From assembly GCF_013375555.1 (NCBI RefSeq), contig NZ_JABXWB010000001.1:1550001-1614000 (forward strand): a DNA stretch of 64,000 nucleotides. Direction: 5' to 3'. This DNA comes from Sphingobium sp. EM0848 (lineage in GTDB: Bacteria; Pseudomonadota; Alphaproteobacteria; Sphingomonadales; Sphingomonadaceae). Both the position numbers and the translations under genes were made by a program. Positions 36,354-45,355 of this stretch are shown in pieces. The notes below the pieces were generated by a model. That model did not search any database. It was not told the origin of the DNA and saw only the letters and a list, made by a program, of their open reading frames with translations. The first letter of the stretch is position 1. Every line of letters starts with the position of its first letter.

Positions 36354-38020
36354 CTCGAACGGGTCGGGTCGGTCATCGGATCGCCCATCTCCCGCGGATC
36401 GGCGGAACGGGCCAGCGGCAGGGAGCCGGTCTGCCGTTCCAGCATGCGGTGGACGACCGGCGGATTGGGACCTTTGTGCAGGACGTGAATCGCTTCGCTA
36501 TTCGCCATGTCCGCTACAGTCCGACGGCTGTTGTGGCGCACATAGTCGAGCCAGGTCGAGACATGATAGCGCTCCATCCACAATTCCGGATCGCCCAGAT
36601 CGCGCAGCAGCGACCAGCCATGCGCGCCATCGCGGCGGCGAATGCGGCGGCGTTCGCTCATCGCCGCCAGGAACGGGACGACCGATCCGGCCGGAATGCG
36701 ATATTCGATGGTGACGACCACTGGACCGCTGCGCGGTTCGATCGGCACCGCCGTCTCCGGCTCTCGCCAGAGATTCTGGAGGTCGAGATTTTCCTCCCCC
36801 GCCTGCGGCAAAGGGCAGAGATAACCGATCAGGGCTGAAACCAACTGGACAGCGACGGCGGCAAAGAGCGCGACGACAACGCCATGATCCTCCGCCAATG
36901 TGCCGAACAGCCAGGCGCCGCCCGCCATGCCGCCAAAGGCGACCATCTGATAGAGCGCGACCGCGCGCGCCACGACCCAGCGCGGAGCGGACATCTGGAC
37001 CGAGACATTGAAGCTGGACAGCGCGATCACCCACCCCGCCCCTGCCAGCAACAGGCCGATCAAGGCCAGCACCAGCCAGGGGCTGGCCGCCATCAACGCC
37101 GTCCCGGCAGCCAGCGCCAGAGCGGCACAGCGCACGATGGTTTCGACTGAAAAGCGCTGACGCAACTTGCCCGTGGACAGGGCGCCCAGCACCGCACCGA
37201 TGCCAAAGGCAGCGCTGAGTGCGCCGAATGTCAGCGCGCTGCCGCCCAATATGTCGCGCGCCACCAGCGGCATCATCGCCGACACGGCACTGGCCCCGAT
37301 GCCGAACGCTGCGGCACGAAGCAGGACGCGCTGAATCTTGGGCGACATCGCGACATAGCGGACCCCTGCCCGCATCGCGACGCCCATCCGTTCGCGCGGG
37401 AGGAGTTGGGGCGGACGCTCGGGACGCCAGCGGGCCAGCACGAAAACGAGGCCGATATAGCTGATAGCGTTGATCAGGAAGGCGCTCGCCGCGCCCGCCA
37501 CGGCAACGATGACGCCGCCCAGCGCCGGGCCGGTGCTGCGCGCCATGTTGAAGCCCATGGAATTGAGCGAGACGGCGTTGGGCAAGGCCGCGCGCGGCAC
37601 CATGTCCCCGACCGAGGCCTGCCAGGCAGGACCGTTGATCGCCGTCGCGCAACCGACCAGGAAGGTGAAGCCGAGCAGGGCCCAGGGCGACACCCATCCC
37701 ATCCAGGCGAACAGCGCCAGCAGGGCGGAAACGGTCAGCATGAACAACTGGCTGCAGAGCATCACCAGCCGCCGGTCGCGATTATCCGCCAGCGCCCCCG
37801 CCCAAAGCGACAGCAGCATGATCGGCAGGGTCGTCGCAGCCGGCACCAGCGCGATCATCTGCGGCGATGCCGACAGCGAAGTCATCATCCACTGGGCGCC
37901 GACCGACTGGATCAGCCCGCCGAAATTGGAGGCAAGGCTGGCCCACCAGATCGCGCGAAAGATCGGAATCGAAAAAGGCGATGGAGCCTGAGGGGGTTCT
38001 GAGTCTGCCACGCAATCCAT
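36350..38020 (-). CDS. MFS exporter, EntS type, with C-terminal soluble domain
   Basis: The 556-residue protein has 12 transmembrane helices in the first 410 residues and matches the MFS_3/EntS group (FRAIWWASLASNFGGLIQSVGAQWMMTSL; LADNRDRR loop). About 140 C-terminal residues follow, starting VVVTIEYRIPAGSVVPFLAAM, with a ferredoxin-like pattern resembling ABM or dipicolinate-type domains, and WSLLRDLGDPELWMERYHV. The fused tail occurs in other members of this group. The substrate is unknown; siderophores or drugs are typical. It ends within the stop codon of the convergent nucleotidyltransferase gene. Confidence 0.85.
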   Translation of the reverse strand: MDCVADSEPPQAPSPFSIPIFRAIWWASLASNFGGLIQSVGAQWMMTSLSASPQMIALVPAATTLPIMLLSLWAGALADNRDRRLVMLCSQLFMLTVSALLALFAWMGWVSPWALLGFTFLVGCATAINGPAWQASVGDMVPRAALPNAVSLNSMGFNMARSTGPALGGVIVAVAGAASAFLINAISYIGLVFVLARWRPERPPQLLPRERMGVAMRAGVRYVAMSPKIQRVLLRAAAFGIGASAVSAMMPLVARDILGGSALTFGALSAAFGIGAVLGALSTGKLRQRFSVETIVRCAALALAAGTALMAASPWLVLALIGLLLAGAGWVIALSSFNVSVQMSAPRWVVARAVALYQMVAFGGMAGGAWLFGTLAEDHGVVVALFAAVAVQLVSALIGYLCPLPQAGEENLDLQNLWREPETAVPIEPRSGPVVVTIEYRIPAGSVVPFLAAMSERRRIRRRDGAHGWSLLRDLGDPELWMERYHVSTWLDYVRHNSRRTVADMANSEAIHVLHKGPNPPVVHRMLERQTGSLPLARSADPREMGDPMTDPTRSS

Positions 38021-38145
38021 GAAGCGGAATTGAGCGGGACGGTCAAATCAACGAATCGCGAAATGAACTGAAAGCATGAATGAAATCGCGGAACGATCAT
38101 AATCTTCGGGATGACGTTACGGTCGGCGCGGCTTGACGATAGGAC

Positions 38146-38173
38146 TTGCACTTTACGTAAACGTAAATACATT
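38146..38173 (+). promoter_or_regulatory. putative promoter with overlapping palindromic operator upstream of the thiolase-fadJ operon
   Basis: A -35-like TTGCAC (38146-38151) and a -10-like TACATT (38168-38173) are separated by exactly 16 bases, all made of TTTACGTAAACGTAAA, whose 7-base arms are inverted repeats around AA. A protein bound there would cover the promoter core. The ACGTAA arms recall operators of MerR-type (LiuR-like) or TetR-type regulators of acyl-CoA breakdown; this link is from memory and is not tested. Confidence 0.55.
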
Positions 38174-38214
38174 CACGCGCATATCCGACGCCCTGCGGAG
38201 AGGAATGGAAAGCC

Positions 38215-39423
38215 ATGGAAGCCTTTATTTACGATGCCGTCAGAACGCCCCGCGGCCGGGGCAAGGCCGATGGGTCGCTTCACGAAATCACGCCGATCCA
38301 GTTGGCGACGCAGGTTCTGGAAGCCGTGCGCGACCGGACGCAGATCGACACCGCCGATGTCGACGATGTGATCCTGGGCTGCGTCAGCCCCGTGGGCGAA
38401 CAGGGCGCCGACATCGCCCGCGTCGCGGTGCTGAACGCCGACTATGCCCAGACCGTGCCGGGCGTTCAGATCAACCGTTTCTGCGCATCCGGGCTGGAAG
38501 CGGTGAACATGGCCGCCGCGAAAGTCTATTCGGGCGAGGCCGGCCTCGCCATCGGCGGGGGCGTCGAGTCGATGAGCCGCGTGCCGATGGCTTCGGACGG
38601 CGGCGCCTGGGCCATGGACCCGGCGGTCGCCTACAAGAGCTATTTCGCGCCGCAGGGCATCGGCGCCGACGTGATCGCCACCAAGTTCGGGATCAGCCGC
38701 GACGATGTCGACGCCTATGCCGTCGAGAGCCAGCGCCGCGCCAAGGCTGCGTGGGACGAGAGGCGTTTCGCCAAGTCCATCGTCCCGGTGAAGGATGTGA
38801 TCGGTCAGGTCGTGCTCGACCATGACGAGCATATGCGACCCGATGCAACGATGCAGTCGCTGGCTTCGCTGAAGCCCAGCTTCGCCGCGCTGGGCGAAGA
38901 AATGCCGGGCTTCGATACCGTCGCCCTGCTCCGCTATCCGGAACTGGAGCGGGTGAACCATGTCCATCATGCCGGCAACAGCTCCGGCATTGTCGACGGC
39001 GCCGCCGCAGTGCTGGTCGGCAGCAAGGAGATGGGCGAGAAATATGGGCTGAAACCCCGCGCCCGGATCAAGGCCATGGCCTCTATCGGATCGGAACCGC
39101 TGATCATGCTGACCGGGCCGGAATTCGTCGCAGGCAAGCTGCTCAGCCGCGCGGGCATGAGCAAGTCCGACATCGACCTTTGGGAACTGAACGAAGCCTT
39201 TGCCAGCGTCGTGCTGCGCTACATGCAGGCGATGGACCTCGATCACAGCCGGATCAACGTCAATGGCGGCGCGATCGCCATGGGTCATCCGCTGGGCGCT
39301 ACGGGCGCGATGGTGCTGGGCACGGCGCTGGACGAGCTGGAGCGCACCGGCAAGGGCACCGCGCTCATCAACCTGTGCGTCGGCGCGGGCATGGGCACCG
39401 GCATCATCATCGAGCGTATCTGA
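38215..39423 (+). CDS. acetyl-CoA C-acyltransferase (thiolase)
   Basis: The 402-residue thiolase cleaves 3-ketoacyl-CoA in beta-oxidation. It has the nucleophile Cys in [20 protein letters not shown] with the catalytic His, and the second Cys in [19 protein letters not shown] lies upstream of the ATG. fadJ follows after 107 bases and would feed it its substrate. A palindrome over the promoter suggests substrate-controlled repression. FadA/FadI subtypes cannot be separated with certainty here. Confidence 0.94.
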   Translation: MEAFIYDAVRTPRGRGKADGSLHEITPIQLATQVLEAVRDRTQIDTADVDDVILGCVSPVGEQGADIARVAVLNADYAQTVPGVQINRFCASGLEAVNMAAAKVYSGEAGLAIGGGVESMSRVPMASDGGAWAMDPAVAYKSYFAPQGIGADVIATKFGISRDDVDAYAVESQRRAKAAWDERRFAKSIVPVKDVIGQVVLDHDEHMRPDATMQSLASLKPSFAALGEEMPGFDTVALLRYPELERVNHVHHAGNSSGIVDGAAAVLVGSKEMGEKYGLKPRARIKAMASIGSEPLIMLTGPEFVAGKLLSRAGMSKSDIDLWELNEAFASVVLRYMQAMDLDHSRINVNGGAIAMGHPLGATGAMVLGTALDELERTGKGTALINLCVGAGMGTGIIIERI

Positions 39424-39432
39424 ACCCCTCCC

Positions 39433-39509
39433 CCGTTCGGGCTGAGCCTGTCGAAGCCTTGTCCTTCTTTGAAGAAAGAAAAACCCTTCGACAGGCTCAG
39501 GGTGAACGG
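39433..39509. repeat. REP-like inverted repeat pair
   Basis: A 24-base arm at 39433-39456 (core TGAGCCTGTCGAAG) and its inverted copy at 39486-39509 (core CTTCGACAGGCTCA) match at 21 of 24 positions around a 29-base AT-richer loop. This core is familiar as a dispersed repeat between genes of many proteobacteria, including sphingomonads. It lies in the thiolase-fadJ spacer and would form a strong hairpin inside that mRNA. Confidence 0.8.
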
Positions 39510-39530
39510 AGAGTAAAAAGGCAGCATCTC

Positions 39531-41708
39531 ATGCAGACCATCAATTTCGACATCGACGCCGAAGGCATCGCCACGCTGACCATCGACGTTCCCGGCCAGT
39601 CGATGAACGTCATCGGCCCGGACTTTCTGGCCGATCTGGGGGCCGCGATCACGCGCATCGCTTCCGAGGAGGCCATCAAGGGTGCAGTCATCGCATCCGG
39701 CAAGGACAGCGGCTTCATGGCAGGCATGGACCTCAAATATTTCGGGTCGATGCTGGCCAGCGGTCCGGGTGGGCGCCCTGCTCCGGCCGCGATCTTCGAT
39801 CAGGTGTTCGAGCTGAACCAGCTGTTCCGCAAGCTGGAAACCTGCGGCAAGCCGGTCGCCTGCGCCATAGAGGGCACCTGTGTCGGCGGCGGTTTCGAAC
39901 TGGCGCTGGCCTGCCATCGCCGCTTCGTGGGCGACAGCCCGAAGACGCAGCTGGGCCTGCCGGAAATCCTGATCGGCCTGTTCCCCGGCGGCGGCGGGTC
40001 GCAGCGCCTGCCGCGCCTGATGGGCGTGCAGGCGGCGCTGATGTACATGTTGCAGGGCAAGCTGTTCCGCCCGGCCGAGGCCGCGATGCTGAAGGTCGTC
40101 GATCAGGTCGTTCCGCAGGGCACGGCTCTCAACGCCGCCCGCTTATGGGTGAAGGCCAATCCCGGTGCCAATGCCCAGCCCTGGGACGTCAAGGGTTACA
40201 AGGTGCCGGGCGGTGCGGGCGGCTTCAACCCCGCCTTCGTCCAGACCATGGCGGGCGCGCTGCCGATGACGCTGAAGCAGACGCAGCGGAACATGCACGC
40301 GCCGATCGCCCTGCTGTCCGCCGTCTATGAAGGCATCACCTTGCCGATGGATCGCGCCATCCGGATCGAGAGCAAATATTTCGCCAAGGTCGCCGCCGAC
40401 CCCCAGGCGAGCAACATGATCCGCAGCCTGTTCGTCAACAAGCAAGCGGCCGAGCGCGGCGCACGCCGCCCCAAGGACCAGCCCAAGGCGCCGACGAAGA
40501 AGCTGGCCATGCTCGGCGCGGGTATGATGGGGGCCGGCATCGCCACCGTGGCCGCGCAGGCGGGCATGGAAGTGGTGCTGTTCGACCGCGATCAGGCCTA
40601 TGCCGAGAAGGGCAAGGCGCATGTCGAGGAGGTGCTGAAGAAGCGGCTTGGGCGCGGCATGACACCGGAGAAGATGGCGGAAACGCTGGCCCGCGTGACG
40701 CCAACGACCGACTATGCGGCGCTGGCCGGAGCGGACTTCGTGATCGAAGCGGTGTTCGAGGATGTCGCGATCAAGGCGGAAGTCACGAAAAAGGTCGAGG
40801 AAGTGCTGGGCGCGGACACGATCTTCGGGTCCAATACCTCTACCCTGCCAATCACCAGGCTGGCCAAGGCATGGAGCAAGCCGGAGAATTTCATCGGCGT
40901 CCACTTCTTCTCCCCGGTCGAGAAGATGCCGCTTGTCGAGATCATCCTGGGCAAGGAAACCGGGCCTGCGGCGATCGCCAAGGCGCTCGATTTCGTCGCC
41001 CAGATCAAGAAGACGCCGATCGTCGTCCATGACTCGCGCGGCTTCTACACGTCCCGCAGCTTCGGCACCTATGTGCAGGAAGGCGTGGAGATGGTGGCCG
41101 AGGGCATCAACCCGGCGCTCATCGAAAATGCCGGGCGGCAGCTGGGCATGCCGGTGGGACCGCTGGCCGTCGGCGATGAAGTGTCCATCGAGCTTGGCCA
41201 CAAGATCGTCATGGCCGCGCAGAAGGAACTGGGCGACGCCTATGTCGCGCAGCCGTCCGATGCGGTGATGGCGAAGATGGTCGAACTGGGTCGCCTCGGC
41301 CGCAAGAGCGCCAAGGGCTGGTATGACTATCCCGAGGGTGGGAAGAAGCATCTGTGGACCGGCCTTGAAGAGATGTTCCCGCGTGCTGCCGTGCAGCCGG
41401 ATGTCGAGGAGGTGAAGGAGCGGCTGCTCTATCGCCAGCTGGTGGAATGCGCCCGCTGCTTCGAGGAAGGCGTGCTGGAAACGCCGGAGGATGGCGATAT
41501 CGGCGCGATCTTCGGCTGGGGCTTTGCGCCCTATACCGGCGGGCCGTTCAGCCATATGGACACGGTTGGCATCGGTCTTGTCGTGGCGGTGCTGGAACGG
41601 CTGGCCGAGAAGCATGGCGATCGTTTCGCGCCCACCGTGCAGTTGCAGGACATGGCGGCCAGCGGCGCAACCTTCTATCACCCCGCTTCATCTCGCGCGG
41701 CGGCGTGA
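39531..41708 (+). CDS. fadJ: multifunctional enoyl-CoA hydratase/3-hydroxyacyl-CoA dehydrogenase (FadJ/FadB type)
   Basis: The 725-residue enzyme carries out two beta-oxidation steps. The crotonase domain (about 1-190) has GTCVGGGFELALAC and LGLPEILIGLFPGGGG with both catalytic glutamates. The NAD domain begins LAMLGAGMMGAGIATVAAQAG, and the catalytic His is in IGVHFFSPVEKMPLVEII. The C-terminal HCDH domains include GWYDYPEG and GWGFAPYTGGP. ATG 39531 gives the normal N-terminus, although the ribosome site is weak. A terminator-like hairpin follows before galE. Confidence 0.95.
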   Translation: MQTINFDIDAEGIATLTIDVPGQSMNVIGPDFLADLGAAITRIASEEAIKGAVIASGKDSGFMAGMDLKYFGSMLASGPGGRPAPAAIFDQVFELNQLFRKLETCGKPVACAIEGTCVGGGFELALACHRRFVGDSPKTQLGLPEILIGLFPGGGGSQRLPRLMGVQAALMYMLQGKLFRPAEAAMLKVVDQVVPQGTALNAARLWVKANPGANAQPWDVKGYKVPGGAGGFNPAFVQTMAGALPMTLKQTQRNMHAPIALLSAVYEGITLPMDRAIRIESKYFAKVAADPQASNMIRSLFVNKQAAERGARRPKDQPKAPTKKLAMLGAGMMGAGIATVAAQAGMEVVLFDRDQAYAEKGKAHVEEVLKKRLGRGMTPEKMAETLARVTPTTDYAALAGADFVIEAVFEDVAIKAEVTKKVEEVLGADTIFGSNTSTLPITRLAKAWSKPENFIGVHFFSPVEKMPLVEIILGKETGPAAIAKALDFVAQIKKTPIVVHDSRGFYTSRSFGTYVQEGVEMVAEGINPALIENAGRQLGMPVGPLAVGDEVSIELGHKIVMAAQKELGDAYVAQPSDAVMAKMVELGRLGRKSAKGWYDYPEGGKKHLWTGLEEMFPRAAVQPDVEEVKERLLYRQLVECARCFEEGVLETPEDGDIGAIFGWGFAPYTGGPFSHMDTVGIGLVVAVLERLAEKHGDRFAPTVQLQDMAASGATFYHPASSRAAA

Positions 41709-41738
41709 TTGGGGTGTAAATCGTAACGCTGGTGGTTT

Positions 41739-41776
41739 AGGTCTTCCCGGGACATCTCCGGGGAGACCTTCTTTTT
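41739..41776 (+). terminator. intrinsic terminator abutting the galE start codon
   Basis: Arms AGGTCTTCCCGG (41739-41750) and CCGGGGAGACCT (41758-41769) form a 12-base stem with one G-U pair and a 7-base loop, followed by a T-rich tract ending at 41776. The next base is the A of the galE ATG. The 3' arm holds GGGGAG, the only ribosome-binding candidate for galE, so the same hairpin may both end fadJ transcripts and mask galE translation. Confidence 0.75.
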
Positions 41777-42781
41777 ATGAGCGAAAAGCCGACGGTTCTG
41801 GTGACTGGCGGGGCCGGTTATATTGGCAGCCATGCCGTTCTGGCGCTGCGCGACGCGGGCTATGGCGTCGTGGTGATCGACAATCTGGTGACCGGCTTTC
41901 GCTGGGCGGTGCCCGACGATGTGGCTTTCGTCGAGGGCGATATCTCGGACCAGCCGCTGGTGCAGAAGACGCTGCGCGATCATGGCGTGAAGGCGGTGAT
42001 GCACTTTGCCGGGTCGGTGGTCGTGCCGGAATCGGTCGAAAACCCGCTGAAATATTATCACAACAACAGCGCCAAGACCCGCGACCTGATCGAGAGCGTG
42101 GTGACGGTCGGCGTGCCGCATTTCATCTTTTCATCCACCGCCGCGACCTATGGCATTCCGGAGGAAAGCCCGGTCAAGGAAACGACGCCGCAGCGGCCGA
42201 TCAACCCCTACGGCATGTCGAAGCTGATGACCGAGTATATGCTGCGTGATGTGAGTGCGGCGCATGCGATGAACTTCTGCGCGTTGCGCTATTTCAACGT
42301 GGCGGGCGCCGATCCGGCCGGGCGGACGGGGCAGTCGACGGCGGGCGCGACACACCTGATCAAGGTCGCGGTGGAAGCTGCTCTGGGCAAGCGGAGCCAT
42401 GTTTCGGTGTTCGGCACCGATTTCGACACACCAGATGGCACCGGGGTGCGCGACTATATTCATGTCACTGATCTGGCGGCCGCGCATGTGCTGGCGCTGG
42501 AGGCGCTGATGACCAGGCCGGAACAGAATTATCTGCTCAATTGCGGTTATGGGCGCGGCTTTTCCGTGCTGGAGGTACTGGATGCCGTCGACCGGGTGAC
42601 GAACCTGAAGATCGACCGGCGAATGGAAGGTCGGCGGGCGGGCGACCCCGACGCGCTGATCTCCGATAACCGGGCGATCATGGGTGAGTTTCCGTGGAAG
42701 CCGCAATATGCCGATCTCGACCAGATCGTGACCCACGCCCTGGCCTGGGAACGCAAGCTGACCGAGATTCAGGGACAATGA
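41777..42781 (+). CDS. galE: UDP-glucose 4-epimerase
   Basis: GalE interconverts UDP-glucose and UDP-galactose, and so supplies sugar donors for the exopolysaccharide. The 334-residue SDR has VTGGAGYIGSH, the catalytic pair in YGMSK, and SSTAATYG. The ATG follows directly on a terminator-like T tract, with GGGGAG 11 bases upstream inside the hairpin. Its stop overlaps the next start (ATGA at 42778-42781), so it is translated together with the deacylase gene. Confidence 0.95.
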   Translation: MSEKPTVLVTGGAGYIGSHAVLALRDAGYGVVVIDNLVTGFRWAVPDDVAFVEGDISDQPLVQKTLRDHGVKAVMHFAGSVVVPESVENPLKYYHNNSAKTRDLIESVVTVGVPHFIFSSTAATYGIPEESPVKETTPQRPINPYGMSKLMTEYMLRDVSAAHAMNFCALRYFNVAGADPAGRTGQSTAGATHLIKVAVEAALGKRSHVSVFGTDFDTPDGTGVRDYIHVTDLAAAHVLALEALMTRPEQNYLLNCGYGRGFSVLEVLDAVDRVTNLKIDRRMEGRRAGDPDALISDNRAIMGEFPWKPQYADLDQIVTHALAWERKLTEIQGQ

Positions 42782-43251
42782 GCGCGGAGTCGGTTCGCGC
42801 CTTTTTCTCCGCCCACGCGCCGGAGGTCACCATCATCGACCAGGGGGTGAGCACCGCCACGGTCCATGAAGCGGCCGAAGCGCTGGGCGTGATTCCGGCG
42901 CGGATCGCCAAGACCCTGTCCCTGCGGGTCGGGGATACCGTCGCGCTGGTGGTGGCGCGGGGCGATGCGCGGCTGCACAATGGCAAGGCGAAGGCGGCGC
43001 TGGGCGCCAAACCAAGGATGCTCGGGCTTGAGGAGGTCGAGGAACTGACGGGGCACGTCGTCGGAGGCGTCTGCCCCTTCGGGCTGGCCGCCCCCCTGCC
43101 CGTCTATTGCGACATATCCTTGCAGGCGTTCGAGACGGTCTTTCCCGCTGCGGGGTCGCGGACCACATCAGTGGAACTGACCCCCGCGCGGCTGGCGGAA
43201 CTGACCGAAGCGCAGTGGATCGATATTTGCACCCTTCCTGAAGGGAGTTGA
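42778..43251 (+). CDS. YbaK/ProX-type aminoacyl-tRNA deacylase
   Basis: The 157-residue single-domain protein belongs to the YbaK/EbsC family, which hydrolyses mischarged tRNAs such as Cys-tRNA-Pro or Ala-tRNA-Pro. Family marks are RIAKTLSLRVGDTVALVVARGD, with the conserved lysine, and GHVVGGVCPFGL. ATG 42778 overlaps the galE stop. The exact tRNA specificity cannot be read from sequence. The pgl gene follows within a few bases. Confidence 0.88.
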   Translation: MSAESVRAFFSAHAPEVTIIDQGVSTATVHEAAEALGVIPARIAKTLSLRVGDTVALVVARGDARLHNGKAKAALGAKPRMLGLEEVEELTGHVVGGVCPFGLAAPLPVYCDISLQAFETVFPAAGSRTTSVELTPARLAELTEAQWIDICTLPEGS

Positions 43252-43256
43252 ACCCG

Positions 43257-43946
43257 ATGCCGACCGAACATCTTTTCATCGACGGCGCTCTGGCGGCGGC
43301 GGACATGGCGCGGCGGATCACCCTGATTCTGGGGGAAGCCATCGCGGCGCGTGGCGTGGCGACGATCGCGCTTTCGGGCGGACGGTCGCCACGGCCGGTG
43401 CTGGAAGCCCTGTCGGCCACGGCGCTCGATTGGGACAAGGTGATCGTGACGCTGGTCGATGAACGCTGGGTGGCGCCCGATCATGCCGACAGCAATGAAC
43501 GGCTGGTCCGCGAAACGCTGCTTCAGGGGCAGGCCGCGGCGGCGCGGTTCGTGCCGATGAAGAATGGGGCAGCGGACGCCCATGCCGGTCAGGCTGCATG
43601 CGAGGCGGCCTTGGCTGCCCTGCCCTGGCCGCTCGACATCGTGCTGTTGGGCATGGGGGAGGATGGACATACGGCCTCGCTCTTCCCGGCGGCGAAGGAG
43701 TTGGCCGAGGGGCTTTCGACCGAAGCTTTGACACTAGCCGTGACGCCGCCGGCCGCACCGCACCAGCGCATGACGCTGAGCGCCAAGGCGATCCTCAAAA
43801 GCCGACATATATTCCTGCAGATCGGCGGAGCAGCGAAGAAGGCGATTTATCACAAAGCCTTGGCGGGCGAAGCAATGGAAGAACTGCCGATCCGGGTCGC
43901 CCTTTGCCAGCATGCAGTGTCGGTGGAGGTCTGGATTTCCGAATAA
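43257..43946 (+). CDS. pgl: 6-phosphogluconolactonase
   Basis: Pgl hydrolyses 6-phosphogluconolactone made by Zwf, linking zwf and edd, which lie 2.5-4 kb downstream. The 229-residue protein has IALSGGRSP, VTLVDERWV and LLGMGEDGHTASLFP, all typical of the DevB/SOL type. ATG 43257 has GGGAG upstream; a TTG nine bases earlier lies too near that site. It ends a galE-ybaK-pgl operon instead of sitting inside the zwf operon. Confidence 0.93.
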   Translation: MPTEHLFIDGALAAADMARRITLILGEAIAARGVATIALSGGRSPRPVLEALSATALDWDKVIVTLVDERWVAPDHADSNERLVRETLLQGQAAAARFVPMKNGAADAHAGQAACEAALAALPWPLDIVLLGMGEDGHTASLFPAAKELAEGLSTEALTLAVTPPAAPHQRMTLSAKAILKSRHIFLQIGGAAKKAIYHKALAGEAMEELPIRVALCQHAVSVEVWISE

Positions 43947-44021
43947 AGGCTGGAGCCTGTCCCACATGCTTTTCCAACGCGGCGATTGTGACAAGGATGC
44001 CGCGCAGGTAAGAGGCGGCCC

Positions 44022-45167
44022 ATGATAGCCCAGATAGACCCCTTCCACGCCATCGCCATCAGCCGGGAAGCGCACCAGCTTGAGGCCGAGGGGCGTTCGA
44101 TCCTGCACATGGAGTTCGGCCAGCCTTCGACCGGGGCGCCCTCCGCCGCCATTGCGCAAGCGCATGCCGTGCTGGACCACGACCCCATGGGCTATTGGGA
44201 AAGCACAGCGCTGAAGGAACGGATCGCGCTGCATTATCGCGAACACTATGGCGTGACGGTGGAAGCGGAGCAGATTCTGCTGACCTGCGGGGCTTCGCCG
44301 GGGCTGGTGCTGGCGCTGACCAGCCTGTTCGCGCCGGGAGCAAGGGTCGCGACGGCGCGGCCCGGCTATGTCGCCTATCGGAACACGCTGAAGGCGCTGT
44401 ATCTGGAACCGCTAGAGGTCGATTGCGGTCCGGCGGAACGCTATCAGATCAGCGCGGCGGCGCTGGAGGCGCTGGAACCCGCACCAGATGGAGCCATCAT
44501 CGCCAGCCCGGCCAATCCCACCGGAACCATCATCCCTGCGGAGGAAATGGCGCGAATCGCTGACGTCTGCCGGGCGCGCGGCATCAGGATCGTGTCGGAC
44601 GAAATCTATCATGGGCTGAGCTATGGCGATCCGGCGCGGTCGATGCTGGAATTCGCGCCGGACGCGGTGATCGTGAACAGCTTTTCCAAATATTTTTCCA
44701 TGGCCGGATGGCGGCTGGGTTGGGTGGTCTTTCCGCCCGAGTTGATCGACACGGCGCGGGCGCGAATGGGCAATCTGTTCCTGACGCCGCCTTCCCTGGC
44801 GCAACATGCGGGTCTGAAGGCCTTCGATTGCGTCGATGAGTTGGAGGGGCATGTCGCGACCTATCGGCGGAACCGGGAATTGCTGCTCGCCGCCCTGCCA
44901 GCACTGGGCCTGAAGGAGATCGCGCCGCCGGACGGCGCCTTCTACATCTATGCGGATGTGGGTCATCTGACCCACGACAGCCTGTCCTTCTGTCAGAAGC
45001 TGCTGCGCGAAACCGGGGTGGCGACGGCGCCGGGGATCGATTTCGATCCGGTGGACGGACATCGGCATATCCGCTTCAGCTTTGCCGTGTCGACCGACCG
45101 GGTGGAGGATGCGATCGGGCGGATGATTCCCTGGTTCAAGGCGCAGGCCGTAACGGCGACGAATTGA
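44022..45167 (+). CDS. class I/II pyridoxal-phosphate aminotransferase
   Basis: The 381-residue fold-I enzyme has ASPANPTGTIIP, VSDEIYHGLSY, the PLP lysine in NSFSKYFSMAGWRLGW, and a C-terminal Arg in HIRFSFAVS. These are the marks of the aspartate/aromatic aminotransferase superfamily. The amino donor and acceptor are not clear. AGAGG lies six bases before the ATG. A strong terminator lies 100 bases downstream, with a possible small RNA between. Confidence 0.9.
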   Translation: MIAQIDPFHAIAISREAHQLEAEGRSILHMEFGQPSTGAPSAAIAQAHAVLDHDPMGYWESTALKERIALHYREHYGVTVEAEQILLTCGASPGLVLALTSLFAPGARVATARPGYVAYRNTLKALYLEPLEVDCGPAERYQISAAALEALEPAPDGAIIASPANPTGTIIPAEEMARIADVCRARGIRIVSDEIYHGLSYGDPARSMLEFAPDAVIVNSFSKYFSMAGWRLGWVVFPPELIDTARARMGNLFLTPPSLAQHAGLKAFDCVDELEGHVATYRRNRELLLAALPALGLKEIAPPDGAFYIYADVGHLTHDSLSFCQKLLRETGVATAPGIDFDPVDGHRHIRFSFAVSTDRVEDAIGRMIPWFKAQAVTATN

Positions 45168-45198
45168 TCCATTTTGGATGGAACTGAAAATTATTCTG

Positions 45199-45299
45199 GC
45201 ATCGCAACGATTTATGGTTAATCGCGGCGATGCGACCCGAAGCTTTTACGTTGTGAAGGCTTTCCCTAGCCCGGCAGCCATGGTTGCCGGGCTTTTTTT
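45199..45299 (+). ncRNA. candidate small RNA or structured 3' leader ending in a strong terminator
   Basis: A two-tier hairpin at 45199-45233 (GCATCGC/GCGATGC outside, CGATT/AATCG inside, 7-base loop) is followed by about 35 unpaired bases and an intrinsic terminator at 45268-45299. No reading frame fits. It could be an independent small RNA of about 100 bases or a processed 3' end of the aminotransferase mRNA. No clear promoter was found. Confidence 0.35.
45268..45299 (+). terminator. intrinsic terminator
   Basis: AGCCCGGCA (45268-45276) pairs perfectly with TGCCGGGCT (45285-45293) around an 8-base loop and runs into seven Ts (45293-45299). It ends rightward transcription from the aminotransferase region and stands before the oppositely oriented tRNA gene. 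Confidence 0.93.
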
Positions 45300-45355
45300 G
45301 CGCGCGCAACGACCTGCGCGGTCAACGCCAATACATCCGACAGTGATTGAGAGGA

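Noticed and set aside
40143..41681. 512-codon frame opposite fadJ
   Set aside because: His/Arg/Gly-rich translation with no family features; fadJ is unmistakable on the other strand.
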